Shown here: piece after piece, positions 11,501 through 22,506 of the stretch
How positions within the stretch are numbered: position 1 is the first letter of the stretch
How the letters are laid out: each line of letters starts with the position of its first letter
Assembly: GCA_023614405.1 (NCBI GenBank)
Contig: CM042686.1
Coordinates: 350,866,329 to 350,930,328 of the forward strand
From: Avena insularis
Lineage: Eukaryota; Streptophyta; Magnoliopsida; Poales; Poaceae
Reading direction: 5' to 3'
DNA length: 64,000 nt
Made by a program: the position numbers and the translations under genes
Notes under the pieces: generated by a model
Seen by the model: the letters and a program-made list of their open reading frames with translations, nothing else
Told to the model about the DNA's origin: nothing
Databases searched by the model: none

Positions 11501-12505
11501 CCGTCGTCACAAATCCTGGGTCCGTTCTGGAGCCGGCAAACTTCGTTGCGGGTAGCTTAGTAGGGTGGCCCCCTGAAATATTTTATGAATCCTGTGATTT
11601 CTTTGTCGTGAAAGCCTAGTTGAGTTTTGATTTGGTTTTTCTGAGGTTGATCGTGTGTGTTGCTATTTGTGCACCCCTGCAGGGTAAATCTTTCTGAAAG
11701 CCGTGTCCGCGGTTATGGACGACTTGGAGCACAGTATCTCGATCATAGACAAGCATAACTAAAGTACTGCTATAAATTTGACTTAATATGTGACTAGTAA
11801 TCAGCTTCACTACAATGGAATGGATAATAGAAGTGCCACAACTGGTGGAACTGGGGTGTATCGTGTCATGTTATACCTGCCTAGTAAGTATTGCAACTCC
11901 AATGGAATGAAATAAAAGTGCCAACAACTGCTAGGTTCGGGTATAAGTTTGGTTCCGAATAGGTCTTTCTTATCTCTCTCTAATAGCCGACAGTTTATCG
12001 AGTCTCTATAGGTTGTTTAGTGCATGCTGCGCTGCCGCTTCAGTCCACCATACCTATGTAGGCGAGAGCCGCCGAATTCTAGCCTCGCTGTATGGCCTGC
12101 ATCGACTCCTCTTTTTCCCTTCGCCCTTTGTCGGCACCCCTTTTGTTTAGCAGGTACGAGTTCGACGTCGTTAGCAGGGTTACCCTTCCGGCTTGGCCTG
12201 GGCAGGGTTATGGACGCCATTGGTTATTCTTTAGGGCTCTTAGCCCCATTTGCATCTTATCCGTACTCGAATGTTGTACTGTTTTCAAGGTGATTTGGAT
12301 CTTTGTACTGTATATCTGTATCCTTGACTCGATGAGTCATTGTTGTATATATATGTTCTGTGGGTCCCATCGTGGACTATTGTGTAATGATATTACTTCG
12401 TTTTTGACCCGCATGCAAGTGCCTGGTGGGCATCTTTGAATCGTTTCTATGCGGGTTTGGCGGGAATCGCTGAAACTTGCATAGGGCCGATTCGAGGGTG
12501 TTACA
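8557..12505 (+). mobile_element. Nested chromovirus-type Gypsy solo LTR, 3.95 kb
   Basis: It starts TGTGGCATCCC, ends GGTGTTACA, and has perfect 5-bp duplications ggtgg at 8552-8556 and 12506-12510. The layout resembles the LTR of element C: a TGT..CATCCC start, a stretch rich in gcat/catcatc, a GC-rich block (about 8830-10000), then AT-rich sequence. I find no primer-binding site, polypurine tract or polymerase motif inside, so it is best read as one long solo LTR. The long open frames in its GC-rich block (for example 9195-9959) are compositional. Confidence 0.8.
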
Positions 12506-12525
12506 GGTGGTGCGCCCCCTCCCAC

Positions 12526-12595
12526 TATATATAGGGGTCTCCCTCCGCCTTTGGAATCATCCCATTCCCTCTCATTCTCTCTCTCTCTCTCTCAT
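12526..12595 (+). promoter_or_regulatory. TATA box and CT-repeat leader of the Copia LTR
   Basis: TATATATA at 12526-12533 is followed about 40 bp later by a CT microsatellite (about 12571-12594). This is a normal promoter and leader arrangement for a Copia LTR and supports plus orientation. Confidence 0.55.
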
Positions 12596-14636
12596 CCATT
12601 GAGGACTTCTCAATAATATTAGGGAGGAACTCGTGGGTGAGTTCTCCACCTTCACACCACCTTTGTGTGATCTGCAATCTGACATCTACTTCTTCTGCTG
12701 CTCGGCTGGATCGGAGTCCTGTTGACATCTCCTACACCGGACATGTGACGAACTTCGGAGGCACCACACTTGGGGTGCTGCTTGTATTCATCAATATACG
12801 CCTTCCTGCGTAAGGCATGCCTCGGTCTTCGAAGGTATGAATGCCGTATCCCTTTTCTGTTACTTATGTCTACATGGTATAGATCCTCATATTAGTGTTC
12901 GAGTGGATAGAATTTTTTTGTTTTCTGCTACGAAACCCTTTAATGACCACATACACTCCAGTTGGGTGTGGTGATGCAAATGCTTCTATCACACTGGTTC
13001 ACCATCCCCATGTGGCCGTTGCATATTCCAGGGGCTCTTTGTGCTTTTTGACAACCATGGTTTCACACAAATGGAGTCTACAAAGATAATGATTGTTTTA
13101 TATATTCTCAAAATCACACCTTCATTACGATCCACATGACCACACACACACTCTAGTTGGGTGTGGTAATGTAACTACTTCTGTCACACTAGTTCACCAT
13201 CCCCATGTGGCAGTTGCATATTCCAGAGCTCTTTGTGCTTTCTAACCACCATGGTTTGACACAAATGGAGTCTCTAGAGATCAATGCATGTGTTATATAT
13301 TCTCAAAACCACAGCTCCTTTATGATCCACATGACCACACACACTATAGTTGGGTGTGGTGATGCAACTTCTTCTATCACACTCTTTCACCATGCCCATG
13401 TGGCAGTTGCATATTCCAGGGGCTCTTTGGGCTTTTTGACCACCATGGTTTGACACAAATGGAGTCTCTAGAGATAAACACATGTGTTATATATTCTCAA
13501 AACCACACCTTTTTTGAGATCCACATGACAACAAACACACTCCAGTTGGATGTGGTGATGCAATTGCTTCTGTCACACTGGTTCACCATCCCCATTTGGC
13601 ACTTGCATATTCCAGCGGCTCTTTCAGCTTTTTGACCACCATGGTTTGACACAAATGGAGTCTCTAGAGATCAATGCATGTGTTATATATTCTCAATACC
13701 ACACCTTATTTATGATCCACATGACCACACACACACTCTAGTTGGGTGCGGTGATGCAACTGCTTCTGTCACACTGGTTCACCATCCCCATGTGGCAGTT
13801 GCGTATTCTATGGGCTCTTTGGGCTTTCTGACCACCATGGTTTGACACAAATGGAATGTCTAGAGATCAATGGATGTGTTATATATTCTTAAAACCATAC
13901 CTTCTTTATGATATCATGACCACACACAAACTCCCGTCGTGTGTGGTGATGCAACTACTTTTGTCACACTGGTTCACCATCCCCATGTGGGTAGTTGAAT
14001 ATTCCAGGGGCTCTTTGTGCCTTATGACCACCATGGTTTGACACAAACGCAGTCTCTAGAGATCAATGCATGTGTTATATATTCTCAAAACTACACTTTC
14101 TTTATGATCCACATGACCACACAAACACTTTAGTTGGGTCTGGTGATGCAACTGCTTATGTCACACTGTTTCACCATCCCCATGTGGCAGTTGCATATTC
14201 CAGGGGCTCTTTGGGCTTTCTGACCACCATGGTTTGACACAAATGGAGTCTCTACAGATCAATGCATGTGTTATATATTATCAAAAACTCACCTTCTTTA
14301 TGATCCACATGACCACACACACACTCCAGTTGGGTGTGGTGATGCAACTACTTTTGTCACACTGGTTCACCATCCCCATGTGGCAGTTGCATATTCCAGG
14401 GGCTCTCTGGGCTTTTTGACCACCATGGTTTGACAGAAATGGAGTCTCTAGAGATAAATTCATGTGTTATATATTCTCAAAACCACAACTTCTTTATGAT
14501 CCACATGACCACAAACACACTCCAGTTGGGTGCGGTGATGCAACTGCTTTTGTCACACTGGTTCACCATCCCCATTTGGCACTTGCATATTCCAGAGGCT
14601 CTTTGGGCTTTTTGACCACCATGGTTTGACACAAAT

Positions 14637-16400
14637 GGAGTCTCTAGAGATCAATGTATGTGGCATTTATTCTCAAAGCCACACCTTCTTTATGATCCAC
14701 ATGACCACACCCACACTCTAGTTGGGTGTGGTGATGCAACTACTTCTGTCACACTGGTTCACCATCCCCATGTGGCAGTTGCGTATTTTATGGGCTATTT
14801 GGGCTTTCTGACAACCATGGTTTGACACAAATGGAGTCTCTAGACATCAATGCATGTGTTATATATTCTTAAAACCACACCTTATTTATGATCCACATGA
14901 CCACACACACACACTCCAGTCAGGTGTGGTGATTCAACTCCTTCTGTCACACTGGTTCACCATCCCCATGTGGCAGCTGAATATTCTAGGGGCTCTTTGT
15001 GCCTTCCGACGACCATGGTTTGATACAAACGGAGTCTCTCGAGATCAATGCATGTGTTATATATTCTCAAAACCGCACCTTCTTTATGATCCACATGACC
15101 ACACACACTCCAGTTGGGTGCGGTGATGCAACTGCTTTTGTCACACTGGTTCACCATCCCCATGTGGCAGCTGCATATTCCAGGGGCTCTTTGGGCTTTC
15201 TGACCACCATGGTTTGACACAAATGGAGTCTCTAGGGATCAAAGCATGTGTTATATATTCTCAAAGCTACACCTTCTTTATGATCCACATGACCACACAC
15301 ACACTCTAGTTGGGTGTGGTGATGCAACTGCTTATGTCACGCTGGTTCACCATCCCCATATGGCAGTTTGGTATTTTATGGGCTATTTGGGCTTTCTGAC
15401 AACCATGGTTTGACACAAATGGAGTCTCTAGACATCAATGCATGTGTTATATATTCTTAAAACCACACCTTATTTATGATCCACATGACCACACACACAC
15501 ACTCCAGTCAGGTGTGGTGATTCAACTCCTTCTGTCACACTGGTTCACCATCCCCATGTGGCAGCTGAATATTCTAGGGGCTCTTTGTGCCTTCCGACCA
15601 CCATGGTTTGATACAAACGGAGTCTCTCGAGATCAATGCATCTGTTATATATTCTCAAAACCGCACCTTCTTTATGATCCACATGACCACACACACTCCA
15701 GTTGGGTGCGGTGATGCAACTGCTTTTGTCACACTGGTTCACCATCCCCATGTGGCAGTTGCATATTCCAGGGGATCTTTGGGCTTTCTGACCACCATGG
15801 TTTCACACAAATGGAGTCTCTAGGGATCAATGCATGTGTTATATATTCTCAAAGCCACACCTTCTTTATGATCCACATGACCACGCACACACTCTAGTTG
15901 GGTGTGGTGATGCAACTGATTCTGTCACGCTGGTTCACCATCCCCATGTGGCAGTTGCGTATTTTATGGGCTATTTGGGCTTTCTGACAACCATGGTTTG
16001 ACACAAATGGAGTCTCTAGACATCAATGCATGTGTTATATATTCTTAAAACCACACCTTATTTATGATCCACATGACCACACACACACACACTCCAGTTA
16101 GGTGTGGTGATTCAACTCCTTCCGTCACACTGGTTCACCATCCCCATGTGGCAGCTGAATATTCTAGGGGCTCTTTGTGCCTTCCGACCACCATGGTTTG
16201 ACACAAACGGAGTCTCTCGAGATCAATGCATGTGTTATATATTCTCAAAACCGCACCTTCTTTATGATCCACATGACCACACACACTCCAGTTGGGTGCG
16301 GTGATGCAACTGCTTTTGTCACACTGGTTCACCATCCCCATTTGGCAGTTGCATATTCCATTGGCTCTTTGGGCTTGCTAACCACCATGGTTTGAAATAA
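14637..16400. repeat. Higher-order trimer (about 588 bp) repeated three times
   Basis: Monomer variants recur every third unit. The variant with tattttatgggctatttggg appears near 14781, 15370 and 15957. The variant with gattcaactcctt appears near 14930, 15520 and 16110. Spacing is 587-589 bp. Confidence 0.85.
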
Positions 16401-16715
16401 ATGGAGTCTCTAGAGATCAATGCATGTGTTATATATTCTGAAATCCACACCTTCTTTATGATCCACATGACCACACACATACTCTAGTTGGGTGTGGTGA
16501 TGCAACTGCTTCTGTCACACTCTTTCACAGTCCCCGTGTGGCAGATGCATATTCCAGGGGCTCTTTGGGTTTTCTGACCAGTATGGTTTGAGATAAATGG
16601 AGTCTCTATAGATCAATGCATGTGTTATATATTATCAAAACCACACCTTTTTTATGATCCACATGACCACACACAATCCAGTTGGGTGTGTTGACGCAAC
16701 TACTTCTGTCACACT

Positions 16716-19060
16716 GGTTCACCATCCCGATGTGGCAGTTGCATATTCCATGGGCTCTTTGGGCTTTTTGACCACCATGGTTTCACACAAATGGAGTCTC
16801 TAGAGACCAATGCATGTGTTATATATTATTAAAAACACACCGTCTTTATGATCCACATGACCACACCCACACTCCAGGCAGATGTCTTAATGCAACCGCT
16901 TCTGTCACACTGGTTAACCATCACCATGTGCCAGTTGAATATTCCAGGGGCTCTTTGTGCCTTCTGACCACCATGGTTTGACACAAATGGAGTCTCTAGA
17001 GATCAATGCATGTGTTATATATTCTCAAAACCGCACCTTTTTTATGATCCACATGACCACACACATACTCCAGTTGGGTGTGGTGATGCAACTACTTTTG
17101 TCACACTGGTTCACCATCCCCATGTGGAAGATGCATATTCCAGGGGTCTTTGGGCTTTCTGAGCACCATGGTTTACACAAATGGAGTCTCTAGAGATCAA
17201 TGCATGTGTTATATATTCTCAAAACTACACCTTCTTTATGATCCACATGACCACACACACACTCTAGTTGGGTGTGGTGATGCAATTGCTTCTATCACAC
17301 TGTTTCACCATCCCCATGTGGCAGTTGCATATTCCAGGGCTCTTTGGGCTTTTTGACCACCATGGTTTGACACAAATGGAGTCTCTCTAGATCAATGCAT
17401 GTGTTATATATTATCAAAACCTCACCTTCTTTATGATCCACATGACCACACAGACCCTCTAGTCCGGTGTGGTCATGCAACTGCTACTGTCACACTAGTT
17501 CACCATCCCCATGTGGCAGTTGAATATTCCAGGGGCTCTTTGTCCCTTCTAACTACCATGGTTTGACACAAATGGAGTCTCTAGAGATCAATGCATGTGT
17601 TATATATTCTGAAAACCACACCTTCTTTATGATCCACATGACCACACATACACTCGAGTTGGGTGTGGTGATGCAACTACTTCTATCACACTGGTTCACC
17701 ATCCCAATGTGGTAGTTGCATATTCCAGGGACTCTTTGGGCTTTCTGACCACCATGATTTGACACAAATGGAGTATCTAGAGATCAATACATGTGTTATA
17801 TATTCTAAAAACCACACCTTTATGATCCACATGACCACACACACACTCTAGTTGGGTGTGGTGATGCAACTACTTCTGTCACACTGGTTCACCATCCCGA
17901 TGTGGCAGTTGCATAATCCATGGGCTCTTTGGGCTTTTTGACCACCATGGTTTCACACAAATGGAGTCTCTAGAGACCAATGCATGTGTTATATATTATT
18001 AAAAACACACCGTCTTTATGATCCACATGACCACACCCACACTCCAGGCAGATGTCTTAATGCAACCGCTTCTGTCACACTAGTTAACCATCACCATGTG
18101 CCAGTTGAATATTCCAGGGGCTCTTTGTGCCTTCTGACCACCATGGTTTGACACAAATGGAGTATCTAGAGATCAATGCATGTGTTATATATTCTCAAAA
18201 CTACACCTTCTTTATGATCCACATGACCACACACACACTCCAGTTGGGTGTGGTGATGCAACTGCTTTTGTCACACTGGTTCACCATCCCCATGTGGAAG
18301 TTGCATATTCCAGGGGTTCTTTGGGCTTTCTGACCACCATGGTTTGACACAAATGGAGTCTCTAGAGATCAATGCATGTGTTATATATTCTCAAAACTAC
18401 ACCTTCTTTATGATCCACATGACCACACACACACTCTAGTTGGGTGTGGTGATGCAATTGCTTCTATCACACTGTTTCACCATCCCCATGTGGCAGTTGC
18501 ATATTCCAGGGCTCTTTGGGCTTTTTGACCACCATGGTTTGACACAAATGGAGTCTCTCTAGATCAATGCATGTGTTATATATTATCAAAACCTCACCTT
18601 CTTTATGATCCACATGACCACACAGACCCTCTAGTCCGGTGTGGTCATGCAACTGCTACTGTCACACTAGTTCACCATCCCCATGTGGCAGTTGAATATT
18701 CCAGGGGCTCTTTGTCCCTTCTAACTACCATGGTTTGACACAAATGGAGTCTCTAGAGATCAATGCATGTGTTATATATTCTGAAAACCACACCTTCTTT
18801 ATGATCCACATGACCACACATACACTCGAGTTGGGTGTGGAGATGCAACTACTTCTATCACACTGGTTCACCATCCCAATGTGGTAGTTGCATATTCCAG
18901 GGACTCTTTGGGCTTTCTGACCACCATGGTTTGACACAAATGGAGTATCTAGAGATCAATACATGTGTTATATATTCTAAAAACCACACCTTTATGATCC
19001 ACATGACCACACACACACTCTAGTTGGGTGTGGTGATGCAACTACTTCTGTCACACTGGT
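16716..19060. repeat. Higher-order hexamer (about 1,172 bp) duplicated
   Basis: 16716-17885 and 17886-19060 carry the same order of variant monomers, including the unusual gagaccaatgcatg unit, the cagaccctctagtccgg unit and a shortened cacacctttatgatcc unit. Matching landmarks lie 1,170-1,172 bp apart. Confidence 0.85.
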
Positions 19061-19290
19061 TCACCATCCCCATGTGGCAGTTGCATATTCCAGGGGCTCT
19101 TCGGTCTTTCTGAACACCATGGTTTGACACAAATGGAGTCTCTAGAGATCAATGCATGTGTTATATATTCTCAAAACCACACCTTCTTTATGATCCACAT
19201 GACCACACACACACTCCAGTTGGGTGTGGTGATGAAACTGCTTTTGTCACACTAGTTCGCCATCCCCATGTGGCAGTTGCATATTCCAGG

Positions 19291-19775
19291 TGACGAGGGT
19301 TTAACTACTCAATGCCCATTGTTATGGACTTGGGTTTTGGAGAAGGAGGGAGCGCTAGAGGCATCAGTCGGCTAGCAAACAAGCACACGGGTACGCAAGG
19401 TTTACCTAGGTTCATGCCTTGTAGAGGTCCCTACTCCTGCTTGTCTACTATTGGAATTAACGAAGGAATCGAATATTACAAGGGCACGCAGATGCAATCT
19501 GGCGAGAGTTGTGGAAACTAGGGTTGCGTGTGTCCTCCTCTCTGCCCCCCCTAGCCTTTATATAGATAGGCTGGGTCTTGGGTAGCAGGTCGAGTCGGTT
19601 ACAGATTAGGGTTTTCCCTTTGAAATTTCTATCTTAAGCTTCTTCTTGTCTCGCAAGAAATCGAGAGTCCGTGGGCCACTCGAATTCCATATTGGGCCTT
19701 GGCAACGCCGTGGGCTTCCATTGTATCCAGGTCGTATATACCAAAATCGAGTACCTATAGGGTCTACCCATGTCA
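19291..19775 (-). repeat. Element B 3' LTR
   Basis: The 485-bp LTR has TGACGAG...CATGTCA ends. It is homologous to 6703-7189 and 33187-33654. The minus-strand TATA box is at 19557-19564 between CCTAGCC and GGCTGGG arms. Confidence 0.9.
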
Positions 19776-19789
19776 GTAGCCCCCGAGTG
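19776..19789 (-). other. Element B polypurine tract
   Basis: It reads ACTCGGGGGCTAC on the minus strand and directly touches the 3' LTR. This is where plus-strand DNA synthesis starts in LTR retrotransposons. Confidence 0.75.
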
Positions 19790-19893
19790 TCTAGTGGAAT
19801 CACAGATTCGACTAGGGACTTTATGAACCCTTTTGAATGCATGACTGAGTGTTTTTCGAGTGTTCAGTTCATGTCATAGGGATTGTTGATATG

Positions 19894-21303
19894 TGATACA
19901 TTGCAAATGTATCTATAATTTTTGATGTTCCATGCTTGGTTTTATCTACTTTCTTGTGTTTTGTCCACACTTTAGAGTACTTTTCATATGATTTCTTGGA
20001 CTAACCTATTAACAAGAGCCAAAGTGCCAGCTGCCTGTTTTCTGCTGTTTTTGGTTCCAGGAAAGTCAGAAAATGAATATTCTCGGAATTGGAGGGGACA
20101 AAAGCCAAAAATCCTATTTCACCAGAAGACTCCCGGAGCCATAATATGAGACGGAGTGGGGCTGGGGCCAAGCCACACCACCTGACCGCGTGGGCCTGGC
20201 CTGGCCGCGCCAGGGGGTGGTCTGGCCGTCCCAGGCACCCCCTCGATCTCCCTCTTCGCCTATAAGATGCCTTCTGACCTAAAAACTCAGGGGGGTTTGA
20301 TGTTTTTCCAGAAGGGTTCCGCTCCGCCGCCACCACCAGATTCCACGAAACAGCACCAAACCGTTCGGCATTCGCACGACGAGGAATTGGAGGAGATCAT
20401 CGCCATCATCATCACCATCGCTTCTCCATCGACCATCCATGTTTCCCCCATCTATGAGTGAGTAATTCCCCGCTGTAGGCTATGGGGATGGTAGGGATTG
20501 GATGAGATCATTCATGTAATGGCTTTGGTGCCTAGTATCTATTATTAGTGCTTTTTGACTTTGTTGCGACTTGTTATGCTTAATGCTTGTCACTAGGGCC
20601 CGAGTGCCATGATTTCGGATCTGAACATGTTATTGATTCATTATGATATTATTGTTTATGGTCTTACCTGCAAGTTGTATACACATTTTGTTGTCCGGAA
20701 CCAAAGGCCCCGAAGTGACAGAAATCGGGATAACCGGAGGGAATGGCTTTGATGTGAGGATCACATGTGTTCACGAAGTGTTAATGATTTGCTCCGGTGC
20801 TCTATTAAAAGGAGCACCTTAATTGTCAGTAGTTCCCTTGAGGCCCCACTGCAAACGGGCTGGCAGGACAAAAGATGTTGTGCAAGTTCTCATTGCGAGC
20901 ATGTATGACTATATATGGAACACATGCCTAGGATTATCTAGTACTTGGATGCTTTATATTATTTATCTGCAATTGCCCTATGTTCTGATTGCTATGTGAA
21001 TTGTCTTGTCCATGCAACACCCGTCCATCCATCCCTATGCCTACCGCACTCGAATCATACTGTTTACTGCTATTGTTACTACTGTCTTTACTTTACTACT
21101 GCTGCTAGTTTACTATTCCTACTACAAAACTGTTGCTACTGATAAACTGCTGTGAGCAAGAATTTTTCCAGGTGCAGCTGAATTGACAACTTAGTCGTCG
21201 AGGCTTATAAATATTCTTTGGCTCCCCTCTTGTCGAATCAATAAATTGGGTTTCACTTCCCTCGAAAATACTGCGATATACCCCCTATACTTGTGGGTCA
21301 TCA
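19894..21303 (+). mobile_element. Gypsy solo LTR nested in element B
   Basis: It starts TGATACATTGC and ends GGGTCATCA. It has near-perfect 5-bp duplications atatg (19889-19893) and atttg (21304-21308). The 1,410 bp contain a block (gttttctgctgtttttggttcc, then attctcggaattgga) that I recognise from common Triticeae Gypsy LTRs of the Sabrina/WHAM type. No internal region is present. It interrupts the 3' untranslated region of element B and is therefore younger. Confidence 0.8.
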
Positions 21304-22506
21304 ATTTGCGTGCCTAATTTAGCCGATGTATCAGTATTAGTTAACTGCCTTAGGGAAAAACAACGCAATCTACTCAAACTCGAGTCCCTGGACTCGAATT
21401 CGGGAAAGTGCTGGTGTAATTCGACTCAGGCCACGGAGGTCTTTCAAGAATCGAATTCCAGTGTATGGGTGTGAGCACTCGACGCGTCCGTCAAGACATG
21501 TCCATCGTACCTGCAGGCACGGATATGTTTCTGGTAGTGCGCAGCAGATGCGTTGCCAGGCCTTATTCAGGTCTTATCTTCATGTTGTAAGCGCGACATC
21601 CGAGTTTTTGTCATCGCGGATATGATTCGGGTAACCCATGAGGCGCAATCTCTTTGTAGGGATAGTATGAGGCAGAATCGCCATAGCATTCGAGTGTGGA
21701 TGTTATCAACACAGAGTACGATGTACAAATAATCATAGGGTGCATGACCAGTGCTCCCTATGGGAGTAGCCCCCGAGTTCCTAGTTGAGTCGAAGACTCA
21801 GGCAGGGACTAAAGAAATTTTGCGACTGCTTTCATCTTTTGTTGCTTGTATTAGTCGAATTTGCTTCCGGCACTCCCTATGGGAGTAACCCATGATCCAT
21901 AATCGAATCGTAGATTCGAGTGGTGGGTGTGCTTTTAATGTTCATATTCCTGCATAAAAATGAATCGTAGGGTGCGCAGCCAGCGCTCCCTATGGGAGTA
22001 GCCCCCGAGTGCTTGGTGGATTCGAAGACTCAAGCAAGGACTTAAAGTAGTCAAAACCTTCTGATGCTCAACTTGATGACATCAGTGCTGACGTTGTGAT
22101 GACCTCAGTTGCCCGCGTGAGTGGCTTTGACGGGACGTGACGAGCGGTGGGTCCCACTTTCTGACTTAGATTTGACCAGGCGTGAGTAATCTTATGTTTT
22201 AAGTGTGTCTCCTCGATTCCCGCGCGTAATGGGAATAGTGGGGGACAGTTCGTGCTTCAGCTTCGCCACGTGTCGATGGCGATGTACACCACACGTGTAG
22301 TAGGGTTTCTGCTGGCCGTAGGATTGTGTCTGTGATGAGGTTAAGTAGCAGCGCAGCTGCGGTAATTTTCCCATCTGCCTTTCTCTGCTTGTGCTTCCAT
22401 TGCCATTGCTCCAACTTTCTGCTTCCTTGCACTCGTCCTGTTCGTGGCACTAGACCAACTTTGTGTCTTAGCGAGCTACTTCCTCCGCTCGCACCACCAT
22501 CGCAAG
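21304..22506. other. Element B 3' untranslated region and antisense-gene upstream region
   Basis: There is no coding sequence here. Three modules containing gctccctatgggag followed by a polypurine-tract copy (perfect at 21766-21778 and 21998-22010, degraded at 21885-21898) resemble the sequence next to the true tract at 19776. From about 22070 the sequence changes to a promoter-like stretch with ACGT-core motifs, upstream of the antisense gene. Confidence 0.65.
22267..22297 (+). promoter_or_regulatory. Paired G-box motifs upstream of the antisense gene
   Basis: CACGTG occurs at 22267-22272 and again at 22292-22297, about 210-240 bp before the proposed ATG at 22507. CACGTG is the binding core of plant bZIP and bHLH factors. 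Function here is inferred from position only. Confidence 0.45.

Larger units (their letters stand above)
7338..12942 (+). mobile_element. Copia-type solo LTR, split by a nested LTR
   Basis: It begins TGAAGGAGTTATGC and ends near acgaaaccctta. It is flanked by perfect 5-bp duplications atgac (7333-7337 and 12943-12947) inside the satellite. Minus the nested insertion it is about 1.65 kb (7338-8556 plus 12511-12942). Length, start, and the late TATA box and CT-rich leader match the Angela/WIS/BARE class of Triticeae Copia LTRs as I know them; this is recognition, not a search. No second LTR or internal domain exists, so it is a solo LTR left by unequal recombination. The final CA has become TA. 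Confidence 0.85.
12943..19290. repeat. 196-bp satellite, block 2
   Basis: About 32 head-to-tail monomers. A reference monomer runs 14226-14421 (exactly 196 bp), starting accatggtttgacac and including gatcaatgcatgtgtt, ccacatgaccacac, gttcaccatccc and attccaggggctc. Neighbouring copies differ by substitutions and by (CA)n length. Because 196 is not a multiple of three, reading frames shift at each monomer, so the many short open frames here are not genes. The block contains a threefold trimer and a twofold hexamer of higher order. Confidence 0.95.

Noticed and set aside
12943..19290. Dozens of 60-90 residue frames such as the MESLEINACVIYSQN type repeated along the satellite
   Set aside because: They are the same satellite monomer translated in shifting frames; 196 is not divisible by three and both strands show such frames.
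12943..19290. A CRISPR-like reading of the regularly spaced repeats
   Set aside because: Repeats are contiguous 196-bp units without unique spacers and the sequence is plant nuclear DNA.
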